Shown in pieces: positions 39,382-48,710 of a stretch of DNA of 64,000 nt. Under the pieces are notes generated by a model that was given only the letters and a program-made list of their open reading frames with translations, was not told where the DNA came from and did no database searches. Position 1 is the stretch's first letter. The number at the start of each line of letters is the position of its first letter. The DNA lies in assembly GCF_003569805.1 (NCBI RefSeq), contig NZ_KZ984053.1, positions 53,233-117,232 of the forward strand. Direction: 5' to 3'. Source of the stretch: Microbacterium halotolerans (GTDB taxonomy: Bacteria > Actinomycetota > Actinomycetes > Actinomycetales > Microbacteriaceae). Both the position numbers and the translations under genes were made by a program.

Positions 39382-42279
39382 ATGACGGTCACGCTCGACG
39401 TTCCGGAGCGCACGCCGTCCGAAACCGGTGAACCGCCGCAGCGACGTTCCGGATCCGCGCGCTGGCGCGCAGCGGCACGGCTCGCCGCGAGGCAGGTGCT
39501 GCGCGATTGGCGCACGAGCGCACTCGTCACGGTCCTCGTCGCGCTGCCGCTGGTGGCGGCATCCGGCGCCGCCGTGTACGCCGACAGTCAGACCCCGACC
39601 GCCCAGGAGGAGGCCACCGTCTCGGTCGGCGAGACCGAAGGGTGGCTGCGCGTCGTGGGCGGCGCGGATCCGTCGCGTCGGCAGTACCTGGACGATCCGG
39701 AGTGGGTGAAGTACGACACCGCCGCCGACGGCAGCCGTGTGCACGACGAGGGTGAGATGCCCGACTCCCCCGAGCCGTTCGTTCCGCAGGACACGGAGCT
39801 GCTGTCGCTGACCAGCACCAGCGTGCGCACCGAGACAGCAGGCGGAGAAGCGGATCTGCCCGCGGTGATCGGGGACATCGGAGACGCCCGGCTGAACGGC
39901 AGACTCGACATCGTCTCCGGCACGAGACCGCTCGGACCGAACGAAGCGGCGGTGTCGCCGGCGGCGCTCGACCGGCTCGGCGCCGACGTCGGCGACGTGC
40001 TCCGCCTGCACGATCCGGATGCCACGTTCACCATCGCGGCGGTGATGCGCGAGGCACGTGACTCCGACGAGGTCGCTCGGCTCTTCCTGCCGCACAATCC
40101 CGCGCTGTCTGCGGGCGTCGACGCCTCCCCGACTGCGACGACGTGGTTCTCTGCCGATTGGGCTCCGACTCCCGATGAGGTGCACGACCTCAACGCCGAG
40201 GGCGTGGTCGCCTACGTCCCCGGCCTGGCGGCGGATCCGGGTGACGACGCATCGCCTGCCTTCGACACGAGCAGTCTGAGCGGACTGGTCGTCACCGGCA
40301 TGATGGCCGCGGCGCTGGCGTTCTCCGCCTACCTGATCGTCCTGCTCGCCGGGGCGGCGCTCGCAGTGAGCGCCCGACGCCAGCAGCGACAGCTCGCGAT
40401 GGCCGCCGGAGTCGGGGCGACGCGTTCTGACATCTTCCGGATCGTGCTGCTGCAGGGCACGGCGCTGGGGCTGCTCGGCGGCGTCATCGGCACCGGTGCG
40501 GGCATCGGGGTCGGGGCGTGGCTGACGACGGCAACCGCCGACGGCTCGTCGACCCATCCGTGGGGGCTGCACATTCCGTGGCTCGCGCTGATCGGTGTCG
40601 CCGCGTTCGCCGTCGTCGTCGGCACGCTCGCCGCACTCGCCCCTGCCCGCAGCGCATCGCGACAGAATGTGATCGGTGCGCTGCGCGGCGCCCGCAGGCC
40701 CGTCGTCCTGCGCACCGATCGGCCGAAATGGGGCTCCCTGCTGATCCTCGTCGGTGTCGGCCTGACCCTCGCGGGCGCAGGCTTCGTGGTCTGGGTGAGC
40801 GAACAGCCGTGGACGGAGCTGACATCGCTGCTCGTCTTCGCCGGGATGGCGGGCGTCATCGCCGGGCCGCTCGTGCTGCAGGCCGGTGTGATCCTCGCCG
40901 GGCACTGGCTGCTCACGGTGCTCGCCCGCCTGCTCAGCCGGGTCAGCCTGGGTGCCCGGCTGGCCGCCAGGGATGCCGCAGCCGCACCGTCGCGCGTCGT
41001 CCCCGCGTTCGGCGCGATCGCGGCGTGCGCCTTCGCCGCATCCGTCGTGCTCGGACTCGTCGGCGTCACGGGCGAGCAGAGCGCGCGGAACTGGTACTAC
41101 CAGGCGCCGGTCGGCAGCGTCGGGATGTGGGTGAGCACCTACGACTACGAAACCCTCGAGGTCTTCCCTGATGCCACGGAGGCGGAGGAGGCGGCGATGG
41201 CGGCACTCGATGCCACCTCTCCCGCGTCGGTCGGTGTCGTCCGGGCCACCCTCGACGTCCGGTCGGGAAGCCCGGGTCTCCAGGAGGATGCCGAGGTGGT
41301 CAGCCCCGAGCTGCAGCGCTACGTCTCGTGCGCCGATCTGTCCGACGGCGACGCCGGCTGGGACCTGTGCCAGAGCGCTCTCGGGGCGAAGCTCGGGGAG
41401 GTGGCCGGATCAGGCGCTCGCTCGCAGATCAATGTGGTCGCCGCGGACGAGCTCGCCACCGTGACGGGAACAGCGATCCCTGATGCCGCCATGGCCGGCT
41501 ATGCCGACGGCGCAGCGATCGTCACCGACGAGGCATGGCTGAGCGAGGCGAATGACGAGCTCATCATCAACACCTGGACGTACGGCCAGTTCGAACGCAG
41601 CGATCCGGACGCCTCCCCCGAACCGGTGGCCGCCACGGCGCTGCCCGGCATCGCGATCGATGCTGGCCCGATGCAGATGGGACGGGAGATCTTCGTCGCA
41701 CCCGACACAGCGGAGGAGCTCGGGCTCACCGTGTCCTTCCAGGGCGCCGTCGCCGCCTACGACGAACCGCCGAGCCAGGAGGTGCAGGACCGTCTCACCG
41801 AGCAGCTGTCGTCGATCGCACTCCGGTTCCCCGACGGCACCGACTCAGCGGGAGCGACCCTCGAATCCGGTCCGGAGGAGACGGCGACCTGGCTGTGGCT
41901 CGTGCTCGTCGGCACCGCTGTGCTGGTCATCGGAGCGAGCACCGTCGCGCTCGGGCTGTCGCGGGTCGAGCGCCGATCCGATGACGCGACCCTCGCCGCT
42001 GTGGGCGGCGCACCCCGACTGCGCCGGTCGGTGACGTTCTGGCAGGGGCTGATCATCGCCGGATTCGGATGCCTCACCGGTGCGGTCACCGGCATCCTTC
42101 CCGTGCTCGGCGGCGTGATGATCAGCGGCTCACACGGCGGCCTCGATCAGTCGATGGCCGATGTGCCGTGGTTCTTCCTCGTCCTGCTCGGCGTCGGGCT
42201 GCCGCTCGCGCTCGCCGCCGCTTCCTGGCTCGTGCCGCCGCGGCGGAGCGACCTGTCCCGCCGCACGGCGATCTCATGA
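39382..42279 (+). CDS. FtsX-like ABC permease
   Basis: A 965-residue membrane protein with one helix near the N-terminus (about residues 47-65), a large extracytoplasmic domain (about 70-300), a cluster of helices (about 300-540) carrying the FtsX region, a second outer domain (about 560-840) and a C-terminal helix group. The architecture matches two-domain FtsX permeases that work with MacB-type ATPases, often in resistance to antimicrobial peptides or in lipoprotein or lipid handling. The start is uncertain: the ATG with GGCGC before it is preferred. It follows the ATPase by 37 nt. Confidence 0.88.
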   Translation: MTVTLDVPERTPSETGEPPQRRSGSARWRAAARLAARQVLRDWRTSALVTVLVALPLVAASGAAVYADSQTPTAQEEATVSVGETEGWLRVVGGADPSRRQYLDDPEWVKYDTAADGSRVHDEGEMPDSPEPFVPQDTELLSLTSTSVRTETAGGEADLPAVIGDIGDARLNGRLDIVSGTRPLGPNEAAVSPAALDRLGADVGDVLRLHDPDATFTIAAVMREARDSDEVARLFLPHNPALSAGVDASPTATTWFSADWAPTPDEVHDLNAEGVVAYVPGLAADPGDDASPAFDTSSLSGLVVTGMMAAALAFSAYLIVLLAGAALAVSARRQQRQLAMAAGVGATRSDIFRIVLLQGTALGLLGGVIGTGAGIGVGAWLTTATADGSSTHPWGLHIPWLALIGVAAFAVVVGTLAALAPARSASRQNVIGALRGARRPVVLRTDRPKWGSLLILVGVGLTLAGAGFVVWVSEQPWTELTSLLVFAGMAGVIAGPLVLQAGVILAGHWLLTVLARLLSRVSLGARLAARDAAAAPSRVVPAFGAIAACAFAASVVLGLVGVTGEQSARNWYYQAPVGSVGMWVSTYDYETLEVFPDATEAEEAAMAALDATSPASVGVVRATLDVRSGSPGLQEDAEVVSPELQRYVSCADLSDGDAGWDLCQSALGAKLGEVAGSGARSQINVVAADELATVTGTAIPDAAMAGYADGAAIVTDEAWLSEANDELIINTWTYGQFERSDPDASPEPVAATALPGIAIDAGPMQMGREIFVAPDTAEELGLTVSFQGAVAAYDEPPSQEVQDRLTEQLSSIALRFPDGTDSAGATLESGPEETATWLWLVLVGTAVLVIGASTVALGLSRVERRSDDATLAAVGGAPRLRRSVTFWQGLIIAGFGCLTGAVTGILPVLGGVMISGSHGGLDQSMADVPWFFLVLLGVGLPLALAAASWLVPPRRSDLSRRTAIS

Positions 42280-42314
42280 CCGCACAGCGGCATCCGGGAC
42301 ACAGGCTGCGACCG

Positions 42315-42320
42315 TAGGAT
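42315..42320 (+). promoter_or_regulatory. Candidate -10 hexamer of the coiled-coil gene
   Basis: TAGGAT, 6 nt before the ATG at 42327. This would give the gene its own leaderless promoter at the end of the PadR module. Confidence 0.55.
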
Positions 42321-42326
42321 CGGAGC

Positions 42327-43643
42327 ATGGGTTTCTGGGGAAAGCGCAGTCGCCAGGCCGACGAGCGGCAGTCCGCGGAGGACGCCGATCTCGCCAAGCG
42401 TGCGCAGGCGGCTCTCGTGGCGACGGACGAGCGGATCAGGTCGACGGCCGATGAGGTCGCGTTCGCGCAGGCCGAGCTCGGCGACGAGGCGACTCGCGAC
42501 GTGCGACAGGGCATCGAGGCGGTCCGCACACACATGGGCGAGGCCTTCCAGCTGCACCAGCTCAACCACGACGACATTCCCGACACTCCGGAGGAGCTGC
42601 GCACGCGCAACGCACGGATCGTGCAGCTGTGCGAGTGGGCCGATGATGTGCTCGATGAGCGCACCGACGCGCTGAAGGAGCAGATCGAGCGGGTCAGGCG
42701 CGCACCGCAGATCATCGAAGGCGTGCGGCGCGACGCCGAGCGTCTGCGTGAACGGATTCCGCACGCGAAGGCCGTCGTCGATCGGCTCACCGGGCGCTAC
42801 AGCGCCGCTGCGATGCAGCGCGTGTCATCGAACCCGGATGAGGCCGAGCAGCTGCTCGAGTTCGCCGCGCGCTCCGCTGGTGTCGCCGAACGGCGGCGCG
42901 ACGACGGGCGCACGCCGGAGTCGCTTGCCGCACTCGAGACTTCGACGGAGTCCGTCCGACGGGCGAAGGCCATCCTCGACGGCGTCGAGGACTTCGAGAT
43001 CGAGGCGATGCGTGCGCAGTCGACGCTGGCAGACGTGGTGGCCGACTCCCGCGGCGACATCGCCGCCGCCAGGCGGGAGCCGCAGACCTCCGGCGTCACG
43101 TCGGCGGTCGCCGCGCTCGAGCGCGCGCTGTCCGATCTGCCGGGGCCCGGGGACCCGACTGACCCGTTCGACGATCTCGCCAAGCTCCGCGAAGCGAATG
43201 CCGCACTGGACGACGCCGTCGCCAAGGCGAGGGATCGGGCGGCGAACCCCGTGCCGTCGATCACGCACGTGCGGCACGAGATCGACGCAGCGGACCGTGC
43301 TCTGTCGATCGCGCGCAGTCTGATCAGCGGCCACCGCGGCCACATCGGTGCGGACGCCCGCACCAGGCTCGCCGAGGCCGAACGGCTCCGCATCGACGTC
43401 GAGCCGCTGGTGCCGAGCGAGGACACCCGGCGAGAGGCGCAGGGCATGGCCAGGCGCATCTCCCGGCTCGCGAACGAGGCGATGCAGCTCGCCCAACGCG
43501 ACATCGACGACGACCGACACCGCGGCGGCTACGACGACTGGGGCATGGGCGGCCGCGGAGGCGGCATGGGCGGCGGGGGCATCCTGGGCCCCGCCGTCGG
43601 AGGCCTCCTCCTCGGCGGCATCATCGGCGACATGTTCGACTGA
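42327..43643 (+). CDS. Coiled-coil protein with a glycine-rich hydrophobic C-terminus
   Basis: A 438-residue protein of unknown function. Almost all of residues 10-400 is charged and helix-forming with heptad-like patterns and no membrane segment. The last 30 residues are a Gly-rich GGRGGGMGGGG stretch and a hydrophobic GPAVGGLLLGGIIGDMF end. That end resembles the tail found on some actinobacterial TPM-domain and PspA-like proteins, but no TPM or PspA domain is evident. It follows the FtsX permease, though its own -10 lies upstream. A strong hairpin follows the stop. Confidence 0.75.
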   Translation: MGFWGKRSRQADERQSAEDADLAKRAQAALVATDERIRSTADEVAFAQAELGDEATRDVRQGIEAVRTHMGEAFQLHQLNHDDIPDTPEELRTRNARIVQLCEWADDVLDERTDALKEQIERVRRAPQIIEGVRRDAERLRERIPHAKAVVDRLTGRYSAAAMQRVSSNPDEAEQLLEFAARSAGVAERRRDDGRTPESLAALETSTESVRRAKAILDGVEDFEIEAMRAQSTLADVVADSRGDIAAARREPQTSGVTSAVAALERALSDLPGPGDPTDPFDDLAKLREANAALDDAVAKARDRAANPVPSITHVRHEIDAADRALSIARSLISGHRGHIGADARTRLAEAERLRIDVEPLVPSEDTRREAQGMARRISRLANEAMQLAQRDIDDDRHRGGYDDWGMGGRGGGMGGGGILGPAVGGLLLGGIIGDMFD

Positions 43644-43655
43644 CGCCCCGCCACG

Positions 43656-43703
43656 ATGACGATGGGTGCTCCGGATCCGCCGGATCGGAGCACCCATCGT
43701 CAT
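43656..43703. terminator. Bidirectional terminator between the coiled-coil gene and hpf
   Basis: Arms 43656-43673 and 43686-43703 are perfect (18 bp). ATCC/GGAT continues the stem inside with one bulged G, closing a 3-nt loop. It lies between convergent stops. Confidence 0.85.
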
Positions 43704-43725
43704 TCTGCGGGGTTGCGCGGGCGCC

Positions 43726-44382
43726 TCAGCCGACCAGCGCCGCCTCGGGCTGCGTCTGCGTCGTGAGGGAGATGACGCCGTAGTCCCAGCCACGGCGCCG
43801 GTACACGACGCTCGGGTGGTCGCTGCGCGAGTCGATGAAGAGGAAGAAGTCGTGACCGACCAGCTCCATCCGGTCGACCGCTTCCTCGACCGTCATCCAC
43901 TCCGGCTGGAACTCCTTCGTCCTGATGACGACGGGCGAGTACTCCTCGTCCTCTTCCTGCTGCGCGACGGGCACCGCACCTGTCGCCACGGCCTGGATCA
44001 CATCGACCGGAGCCGGCTTCACGTCGATCCCCTCGAGCGCCCCGGTCTCCTTCTCGAAGTGTGCGCGCTTGGGGTGGATTCGGGCCTTGACCCTCTTGTC
44101 CTTCGCCCTGCGCACCTGCTCGATCAGCTTGTCGATCGCCATTTCGAAGGCTGCGAACTTGTCGCCGTCCCGCGCCTCAGCTCGGACCAGCGGGCCCTTG
44201 CCCTCGAGCGTGAGTTCGACCGTCTCCTCCTCCACCCGGTTGCGGTGCAGGCGATGCGTGACCTTGACGTCCAAGGACAGCGCGCGCGGCGCGATGTTCT
44301 CGATCCGCGCGGACTTCTCCTCCACCACCGTGCGGAAGCGATCGCTGATGCTCACGCCGACTCCCGTGATGTCGATGTCCAT
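43726..44382 (-). CDS. hpf: Ribosome hibernation promoting factor, long form
   Basis: A 218-residue HPF/RaiA protein that dimerises ribosomes into inactive 100S particles when growth stops. The N-terminal S30AE domain (VEEKSARIENIAPRALSLDVKVTHR) and the C-terminal dimerisation domain (VVIRTKEFQPEWMTVEEAVDRMELVGHDFFLFID) are both present, which marks the long type. GGGAGG lies before the ATG. A stable hairpin with a GCAA loop sits just upstream of the ribosome site. It follows comF and in other actinobacteria is next to secA. Confidence 0.97.
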   Translation of the reverse strand: MDIDITGVGVSISDRFRTVVEEKSARIENIAPRALSLDVKVTHRLHRNRVEEETVELTLEGKGPLVRAEARDGDKFAAFEMAIDKLIEQVRRAKDKRVKARIHPKRAHFEKETGALEGIDVKPAPVDVIQAVATGAVPVAQQEEDEEYSPVVIRTKEFQPEWMTVEEAVDRMELVGHDFFLFIDSRSDHPSVVYRRRGWDYGVISLTTQTQPEAALVG

Positions 44383-44398
44383 TGGTGCCTCCCATTCC

Positions 44399-44418
44399 GG
44401 TCGGCGTTGCCGCCGACC
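44399..44418 (-). promoter_or_regulatory. Hairpin in the hpf 5' leader
   Basis: GGTCGGCG and CGCCGACC form an 8-bp perfect stem with a GCAA tetraloop (GNRA type) on the minus strand. It ends about 16 nt before the hpf ATG and directly before the GGGAGG site, where it could affect ribosome access or mRNA stability. Confidence 0.45.
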
Positions 44419-44574
44419 CTTGTTCGGGCGACCTGGCGTCGCGTTCCCTAAAACTTAGTCCGCCATTCACGCTCCTGTCACTACCCGAACGGCGGTTGTT
44501 TCTGCATATGTTCCGTCTGTCGATCCGGTCGGCGATTCGGGTTCACAACACCGTCCGAAATCGATATCGTGTAA

Positions 44575-45246
44575 TCACTCCGTGCCGCCTGCGCCGGGCT
44601 CTCGGCCCTGTCTCATCGGTGTGCTGGCGAGTGCGACGGCACCGGCCACATCGAACCCCGCATCCCTCAGCGCGATCGCCGCCTCCTGGCACGTCGCACC
44701 GGTTGTGATGACATCGTCGACGATCACGACGGGCGGGTCGCCTCGCTGCGCACCCCGGCGAGCGCGCAGCGCCCCTGCGACGTTGCGGCGCCGCTGGTCG
44801 CGCCCGAGTGCGCGCTGATCGCCAGCCGCGAACGCCGGGCGGAGCAGTCGCACAGCCGGCGCGCCGGCGCGGCGCACGAGCAGGTCGGGAACCCGGTAGC
44901 CCCGCAGGCGCATCGACCTGCGCGATGTCGGCACCGGCACGAACGCCGCGCGATCGAGGTCGCGCACCGCAGCAGCCATCGCCGAGCGCATCGCCGGCGC
45001 GAACGCCCTGGCGATGTCGGTGCGACCCCGCTCCTTCATCGCCCTGATCGCCATAGCGGGGACTCCCTCGTAGGACAGTGCGGCGTGCGCGACGATGCCG
45101 CCGCCGAGTTCGCGAGCCAGCACGCACTCCGCCAGCAGCTCGCGACACACTTCGCACAGGGCCGTGCCGCGCGCACCGCACCCCGGGCACGCGACCGGCA
45201 GCACGAAGGAGAGTGCCTCGCTCAGGGCCCCGCGCATCCGGTCCAT
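44575..45246 (-). CDS. comF: ComF family phosphoribosyltransferase-like protein
   Basis: A 223-residue protein with an N-terminal four-cysteine zinc motif (Cys20, Cys23, Cys31, Cys34) and a phosphoribosyltransferase-like domain with the PRPP-loop VVIVDDVITTGAT (173-185). ComF takes part in DNA uptake in naturally competent bacteria; in actinobacteria the role is not clear. The upstream copy of the 73-bp repeat separates it from lpqB. Gene order lpqB-comF-hpf is conserved. Confidence 0.93.
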   Translation of the reverse strand: MDRMRGALSEALSFVLPVACPGCGARGTALCEVCRELLAECVLARELGGGIVAHAALSYEGVPAMAIRAMKERGRTDIARAFAPAMRSAMAAAVRDLDRAAFVPVPTSRRSMRLRGYRVPDLLVRRAGAPAVRLLRPAFAAGDQRALGRDQRRRNVAGALRARRGAQRGDPPVVIVDDVITTGATCQEAAIALRDAGFDVAGAVALASTPMRQGREPGAGGTE

Positions 45247-45288
45247 TCCCCCACTGTGCCGCCGATCATCCGGACGCCCGCGGGCTGG

Positions 45289-45361
45289 CCGCCGAGATGC
45301 GCACTTATTGTCTGAAACGGCGACCAGAACGGCGCATCTCGGTGAGAAGTGCGCATCTCGG
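45289..45361 (-). repeat. 73-bp interspersed palindromic element, copy 2
   Basis: Reverse complement of the copy at 26407-26479 apart from its 24-base centre. Its ends are perfect inverted repeats of 16 bp (45291-45306 and 45347-45362), containing CCGAGATGCGCACTT. It sits between lpqB and comF. Confidence 0.85.
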
Positions 45362-45375
45362 CAGCGGGGCTCGGG

Positions 45376-47085
45376 TCAGCCGCGCGGGGATCCGAGCTGG
45401 GTGCCGAGCACGTCGATACCGGTTGCGGCCGCCTGCCAGGTTGAGCCACGGCGCACGTACATGGTGCCGCCCTCGCTGAGCAGGCGCGCCACCGTCTGCT
45501 GAGACCCCGCTGCGATGCCCGTGGTGTCCGGTTCGGCCGACATCCGGTTCGCCGGTCCGCCGACCTGCTGCTGGATGACCTCGATGCCGGCCGAATCGCG
45601 TGCGACGATGCCGATCGAGCTGTCGTCGAGCCATGCCACGTCGATGCCCGCTCCGTCGAGCGCGGTCACGCCCACCGGATCCCCGAGCGCAGTCGGCGTT
45701 CCGTCCGCATCCCTGATGATCGGGATGACGACGGCCCAGGTGCCGGACTCGGTCGAGATCAGTGCGGCCATCCTGGCGCCGTCCCGCGACACCTGCATCG
45801 CGAGAACGCGCCGCGCGCCGTCGAAGGCGTTGTCGATCGGCAGCGGCTGGTAGTCCTGCGTGTAGGCCACGAGATCGCCCGGCGCGTCCTGTGGGACACT
45901 CCACGGGAAGCCCTGCGGATCGAGCGTCGGCTCGATCAGGTCGTCGCGCTGGTCGAGCGGTGCACCGCCGTCGGTGGTGCGGCGCGAGACCACACCGTCC
46001 TCGCCCTGCACGATCAGCGCCGTGCGGTCCGACGACAACGAGATCGAGGTGGCGTCGCCGATCTCGTCCGCGACGTCGCCGAAGCTCGAGAGGTCGTCGA
46101 TCGATCCGCCCGCGTCGAGGAAGCCGAAGCCTTCGTCGTACCCCGTGTCGCCCAGCACGAGGGCGCGCGAATCGGGTCGAGTCGACGCCGGCACATGCGC
46201 CTCGGCGGTGAGATCCCCGTTGCCCGCGTGCAGCCTGACGCTCAGTACGCCGAAGCTCGCCAGGCTCGCCGCGATCTGCGCGCGCATCCGGCTCGTCTCC
46301 GCCGCGTCCGCTGACGCTGCGTCCTGCGTGAGCGTGATGTCGGCGCCGGTCGAACCGTCCACGACGACACCGGCCGCCGCCAGCTGCGTACCCCGAGGGA
46401 AAGCCGTCTTGACGCCGCCTGCGACATACGGACTCGGACCGCGGAGCAGTTCGGCCGCGATCCTGCTCTCACTCGTCTCCGCCGGGTACCAGCGCACGTC
46501 TGGCACGAGGTAGCTCCAGGTCGGGTCGTAGTACTGCAGCGTGTAGTCGTGGTACACGTCGGGGAACACATCGCGATCGAGCACGATGCCGGCCGGTGCC
46601 CGTGAGATGCGCCATTCGCCGTCCTCGCGCTGCTCGAGTTCGAACGCCAGCTGGGTCTGGGGCGTGTCCGACACGCGGTAGACGCCGCGCTCGTCGACTG
46701 TGGCGACGGGCTCGACGCTGACCTCGACGATCCCCTCATCCTGGAGCCGCGCGGCGTCGTACGCCCTGGCGCTCGGGACGTCGATCGTCACGTGCGCATC
46801 CGGCTCCCAGTCGGCGGCGAACGCGGAGGTGAGGAACTCCCTGGCGGTCGTCCAGCCCTCCGCAGGACTGGTCGCTGCCTCCACGAAACCGCTGACGATC
46901 TGCTCCGGCGTCGCTCCGACCGCCGGGCCCCCCGGATAGTAGAGGAACGGTGCATCGGCGACCTCGTCCGCCGGAACTCCGGGGTTGACGGGCCCGGAGG
47001 TCGGCAGGCCGGCGCACGCGGCGAGCAGGGCGGCACCCCCGGCGAGCACCGCGACTGCCCGGATCAGACGACCAGGTTTCTTCAC
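45376..47085 (-). CDS. lpqB: Lipoprotein LpqB with GerMN domain
   Basis: A 569-residue lipoprotein: basic N-terminus, hydrophobic stretch and lipobox LLAAC (Cys24). The GerMN/spore-germination-like domain lies in the middle (about 190-300), and a beta-propeller-like C-terminal half follows. LpqB modulates the MtrB sensor and cell-wall homeostasis in mycobacteria. The GTG start overlaps the mtrB stop (GTGA) and is preceded by GGAGG, so MtrB and LpqB are made together. Confidence 0.95.
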   Translation of the reverse strand: MKKPGRLIRAVAVLAGGAALLAACAGLPTSGPVNPGVPADEVADAPFLYYPGGPAVGATPEQIVSGFVEAATSPAEGWTTAREFLTSAFAADWEPDAHVTIDVPSARAYDAARLQDEGIVEVSVEPVATVDERGVYRVSDTPQTQLAFELEQREDGEWRISRAPAGIVLDRDVFPDVYHDYTLQYYDPTWSYLVPDVRWYPAETSESRIAAELLRGPSPYVAGGVKTAFPRGTQLAAAGVVVDGSTGADITLTQDAASADAAETSRMRAQIAASLASFGVLSVRLHAGNGDLTAEAHVPASTRPDSRALVLGDTGYDEGFGFLDAGGSIDDLSSFGDVADEIGDATSISLSSDRTALIVQGEDGVVSRRTTDGGAPLDQRDDLIEPTLDPQGFPWSVPQDAPGDLVAYTQDYQPLPIDNAFDGARRVLAMQVSRDGARMAALISTESGTWAVVIPIIRDADGTPTALGDPVGVTALDGAGIDVAWLDDSSIGIVARDSAGIEVIQQQVGGPANRMSAEPDTTGIAAGSQQTVARLLSEGGTMYVRRGSTWQAAATGIDVLGTQLGSPRG

Positions 47086-48707
47086 GGGAGAACCTCCTCA
47101 GTCGCGTCGTCCGGTTCGAGCGGCACGGGTCCCGTGGATGACAGCCGCTCCCCCGCGCCGCGCGGCAGCGTGAGCACGAAGTTCGTGCCGCTGCCGGGCC
47201 TCGACCACACTTCGAGCCTGCCGCCGTGCAGAACGGCGTCGCCCAGGGCGATCGACAGGCCGAGACCGCTTCCGCCGATCGATCGCTTTCGCGAGGGGTC
47301 AGCGCGCCAGAAGCGATCGAACACGCGCTGGCTGTCCTCCTCGGTCATGCCGATGCCCTGATCGCGCACGCCGACGGCTACGGCGGTCTCATCGCTGTCG
47401 ACGGTGATCGTGATCGGCCTGCCGTCACCGTGCTCGATCGCGTTCCCGATGAGGTTGCGCAGCACGCGCCGCACACGACGGGGGTCCATGTCGACGGGTG
47501 TGTGACCGCCCGGCGCGACCACGTTCAGGTCTGTGCCGTGCTGCTCCGCCAGCTGGTGCATCGAGTCGGCGACGTCCTCGGTGATGGCCGCGAGCGCGAT
47601 CGCCTCATGCTCGAGCTGCACGGAGCCGGCGTCGTAGCGGCTGATCTCCAGCAGGTCGCCGAGCAGCTCCTCGAAGCGCGCGACCTGCGCGTACAGCAGC
47701 TCGGCCGCGCGCGCCATCGCCCCGTCGAGGTTCTCGCGCTGGTCGTTGATCATCTCCGCCGCCAGCCGTATGGTCGTCAGCGGCGTGCGAAGCTCGTGCG
47801 AGACATCCGAGACGAACCGCTGCTGCACGAGCGAGAGCTCCGCCAGCTCGCGGATCTGCTCCTCGATGCTGTCAGCCATCTGGTTGAACGATGCGCCGAG
47901 CGCGGCGAGCTCATCCTCGCCCTCGACCGGAATGCGCACCTGCAGATCGCCGTCCGCGATGCGGCGGCTGGTCTCGGCCACCTCGATGATGGGATCTGCG
48001 ATCGAGCGCAGCACCAGCCAGGTGATCAGGCCGACGATGGCGACGAGCAGTGCGCCGGCGATCCACAGCGTACGCTGCACGAAGCCGAGCGTCTCGTTCG
48101 AATCGACCAGGTCGTAGCCGAAGTAGATCGCGTATGCACCGACACCCGGCACGTTCAGCTGCTGCCCGACGATGATGCCGGGATTCGCCGAGCCGTCCTC
48201 CGCGCGCAGCTCGACCGACTGCCACCACTGCTGGTCGCTCGTGCTCACACGCTCGCTCAGTCCCTCACTGATCAGCCCCAGCTCGGGCCGCAGATCGGCG
48301 GCGCCCCCATCCGGCGGCGCAATCGTCGACGGTGTCTGGTCGACGCGCTGATACACGACACTCGACGTGCGCGACTGCTCGACGAGCACGCCGAAAGCGC
48401 GTTTGATGAGGCCGTCCGCCTCGGTGCGCTCCGTCGCGTCCTCCGCCTCGCTGAGCTCCTCCTGCGCCATCTGCACGGCGCGGGCCGCGTCCGACTGCAC
48501 CTGCGCGCTGCGCGACTCGAACAGGTCGCTCTGGATCTGCGCCGCCATCCACACGCACGCGATCATCACGGCGACGACGGTCGTGATGACCGCGATGAGG
48601 GTGGTTCGGAACCGCAGCGAGCCGCGCCACAGACTCGAGACGCGACGAACCGTTCGCATCGGACCGCGGCCGGCCGATGGCGCTGGAACGGCCGGCGCAG
48701 GGGACAC
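47082..48707 (-). CDS. mtrB: Sensor histidine kinase MtrB
   Basis: A 541-residue membrane kinase partner of MtrA, controlling cell division and wall genes. It has a membrane helix at about 36-57, an outer sensing domain, a second helix at about 214-234, a HAMP domain (about 235-287), the dimerisation box FVSDVSHELRTPLT (His304) and an ATP-binding domain with NLIGNAIEHG, DQGIGM and GGSGLGLSIA. The GTG start lies 3 nt after the mtrA stop; an ATG 48 nt inside is an alternative. No clear ribosome site, so coupling to mtrA is likely. Confidence 0.96.
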   Translation of the reverse strand: MSPAPAVPAPSAGRGPMRTVRRVSSLWRGSLRFRTTLIAVITTVVAVMIACVWMAAQIQSDLFESRSAQVQSDAARAVQMAQEELSEAEDATERTEADGLIKRAFGVLVEQSRTSSVVYQRVDQTPSTIAPPDGGAADLRPELGLISEGLSERVSTSDQQWWQSVELRAEDGSANPGIIVGQQLNVPGVGAYAIYFGYDLVDSNETLGFVQRTLWIAGALLVAIVGLITWLVLRSIADPIIEVAETSRRIADGDLQVRIPVEGEDELAALGASFNQMADSIEEQIRELAELSLVQQRFVSDVSHELRTPLTTIRLAAEMINDQRENLDGAMARAAELLYAQVARFEELLGDLLEISRYDAGSVQLEHEAIALAAITEDVADSMHQLAEQHGTDLNVVAPGGHTPVDMDPRRVRRVLRNLIGNAIEHGDGRPITITVDSDETAVAVGVRDQGIGMTEEDSQRVFDRFWRADPSRKRSIGGSGLGLSIALGDAVLHGGRLEVWSRPGSGTNFVLTLPRGAGERLSSTGPVPLEPDDATEEVLP

Positions 48708-48710
48708 GAT

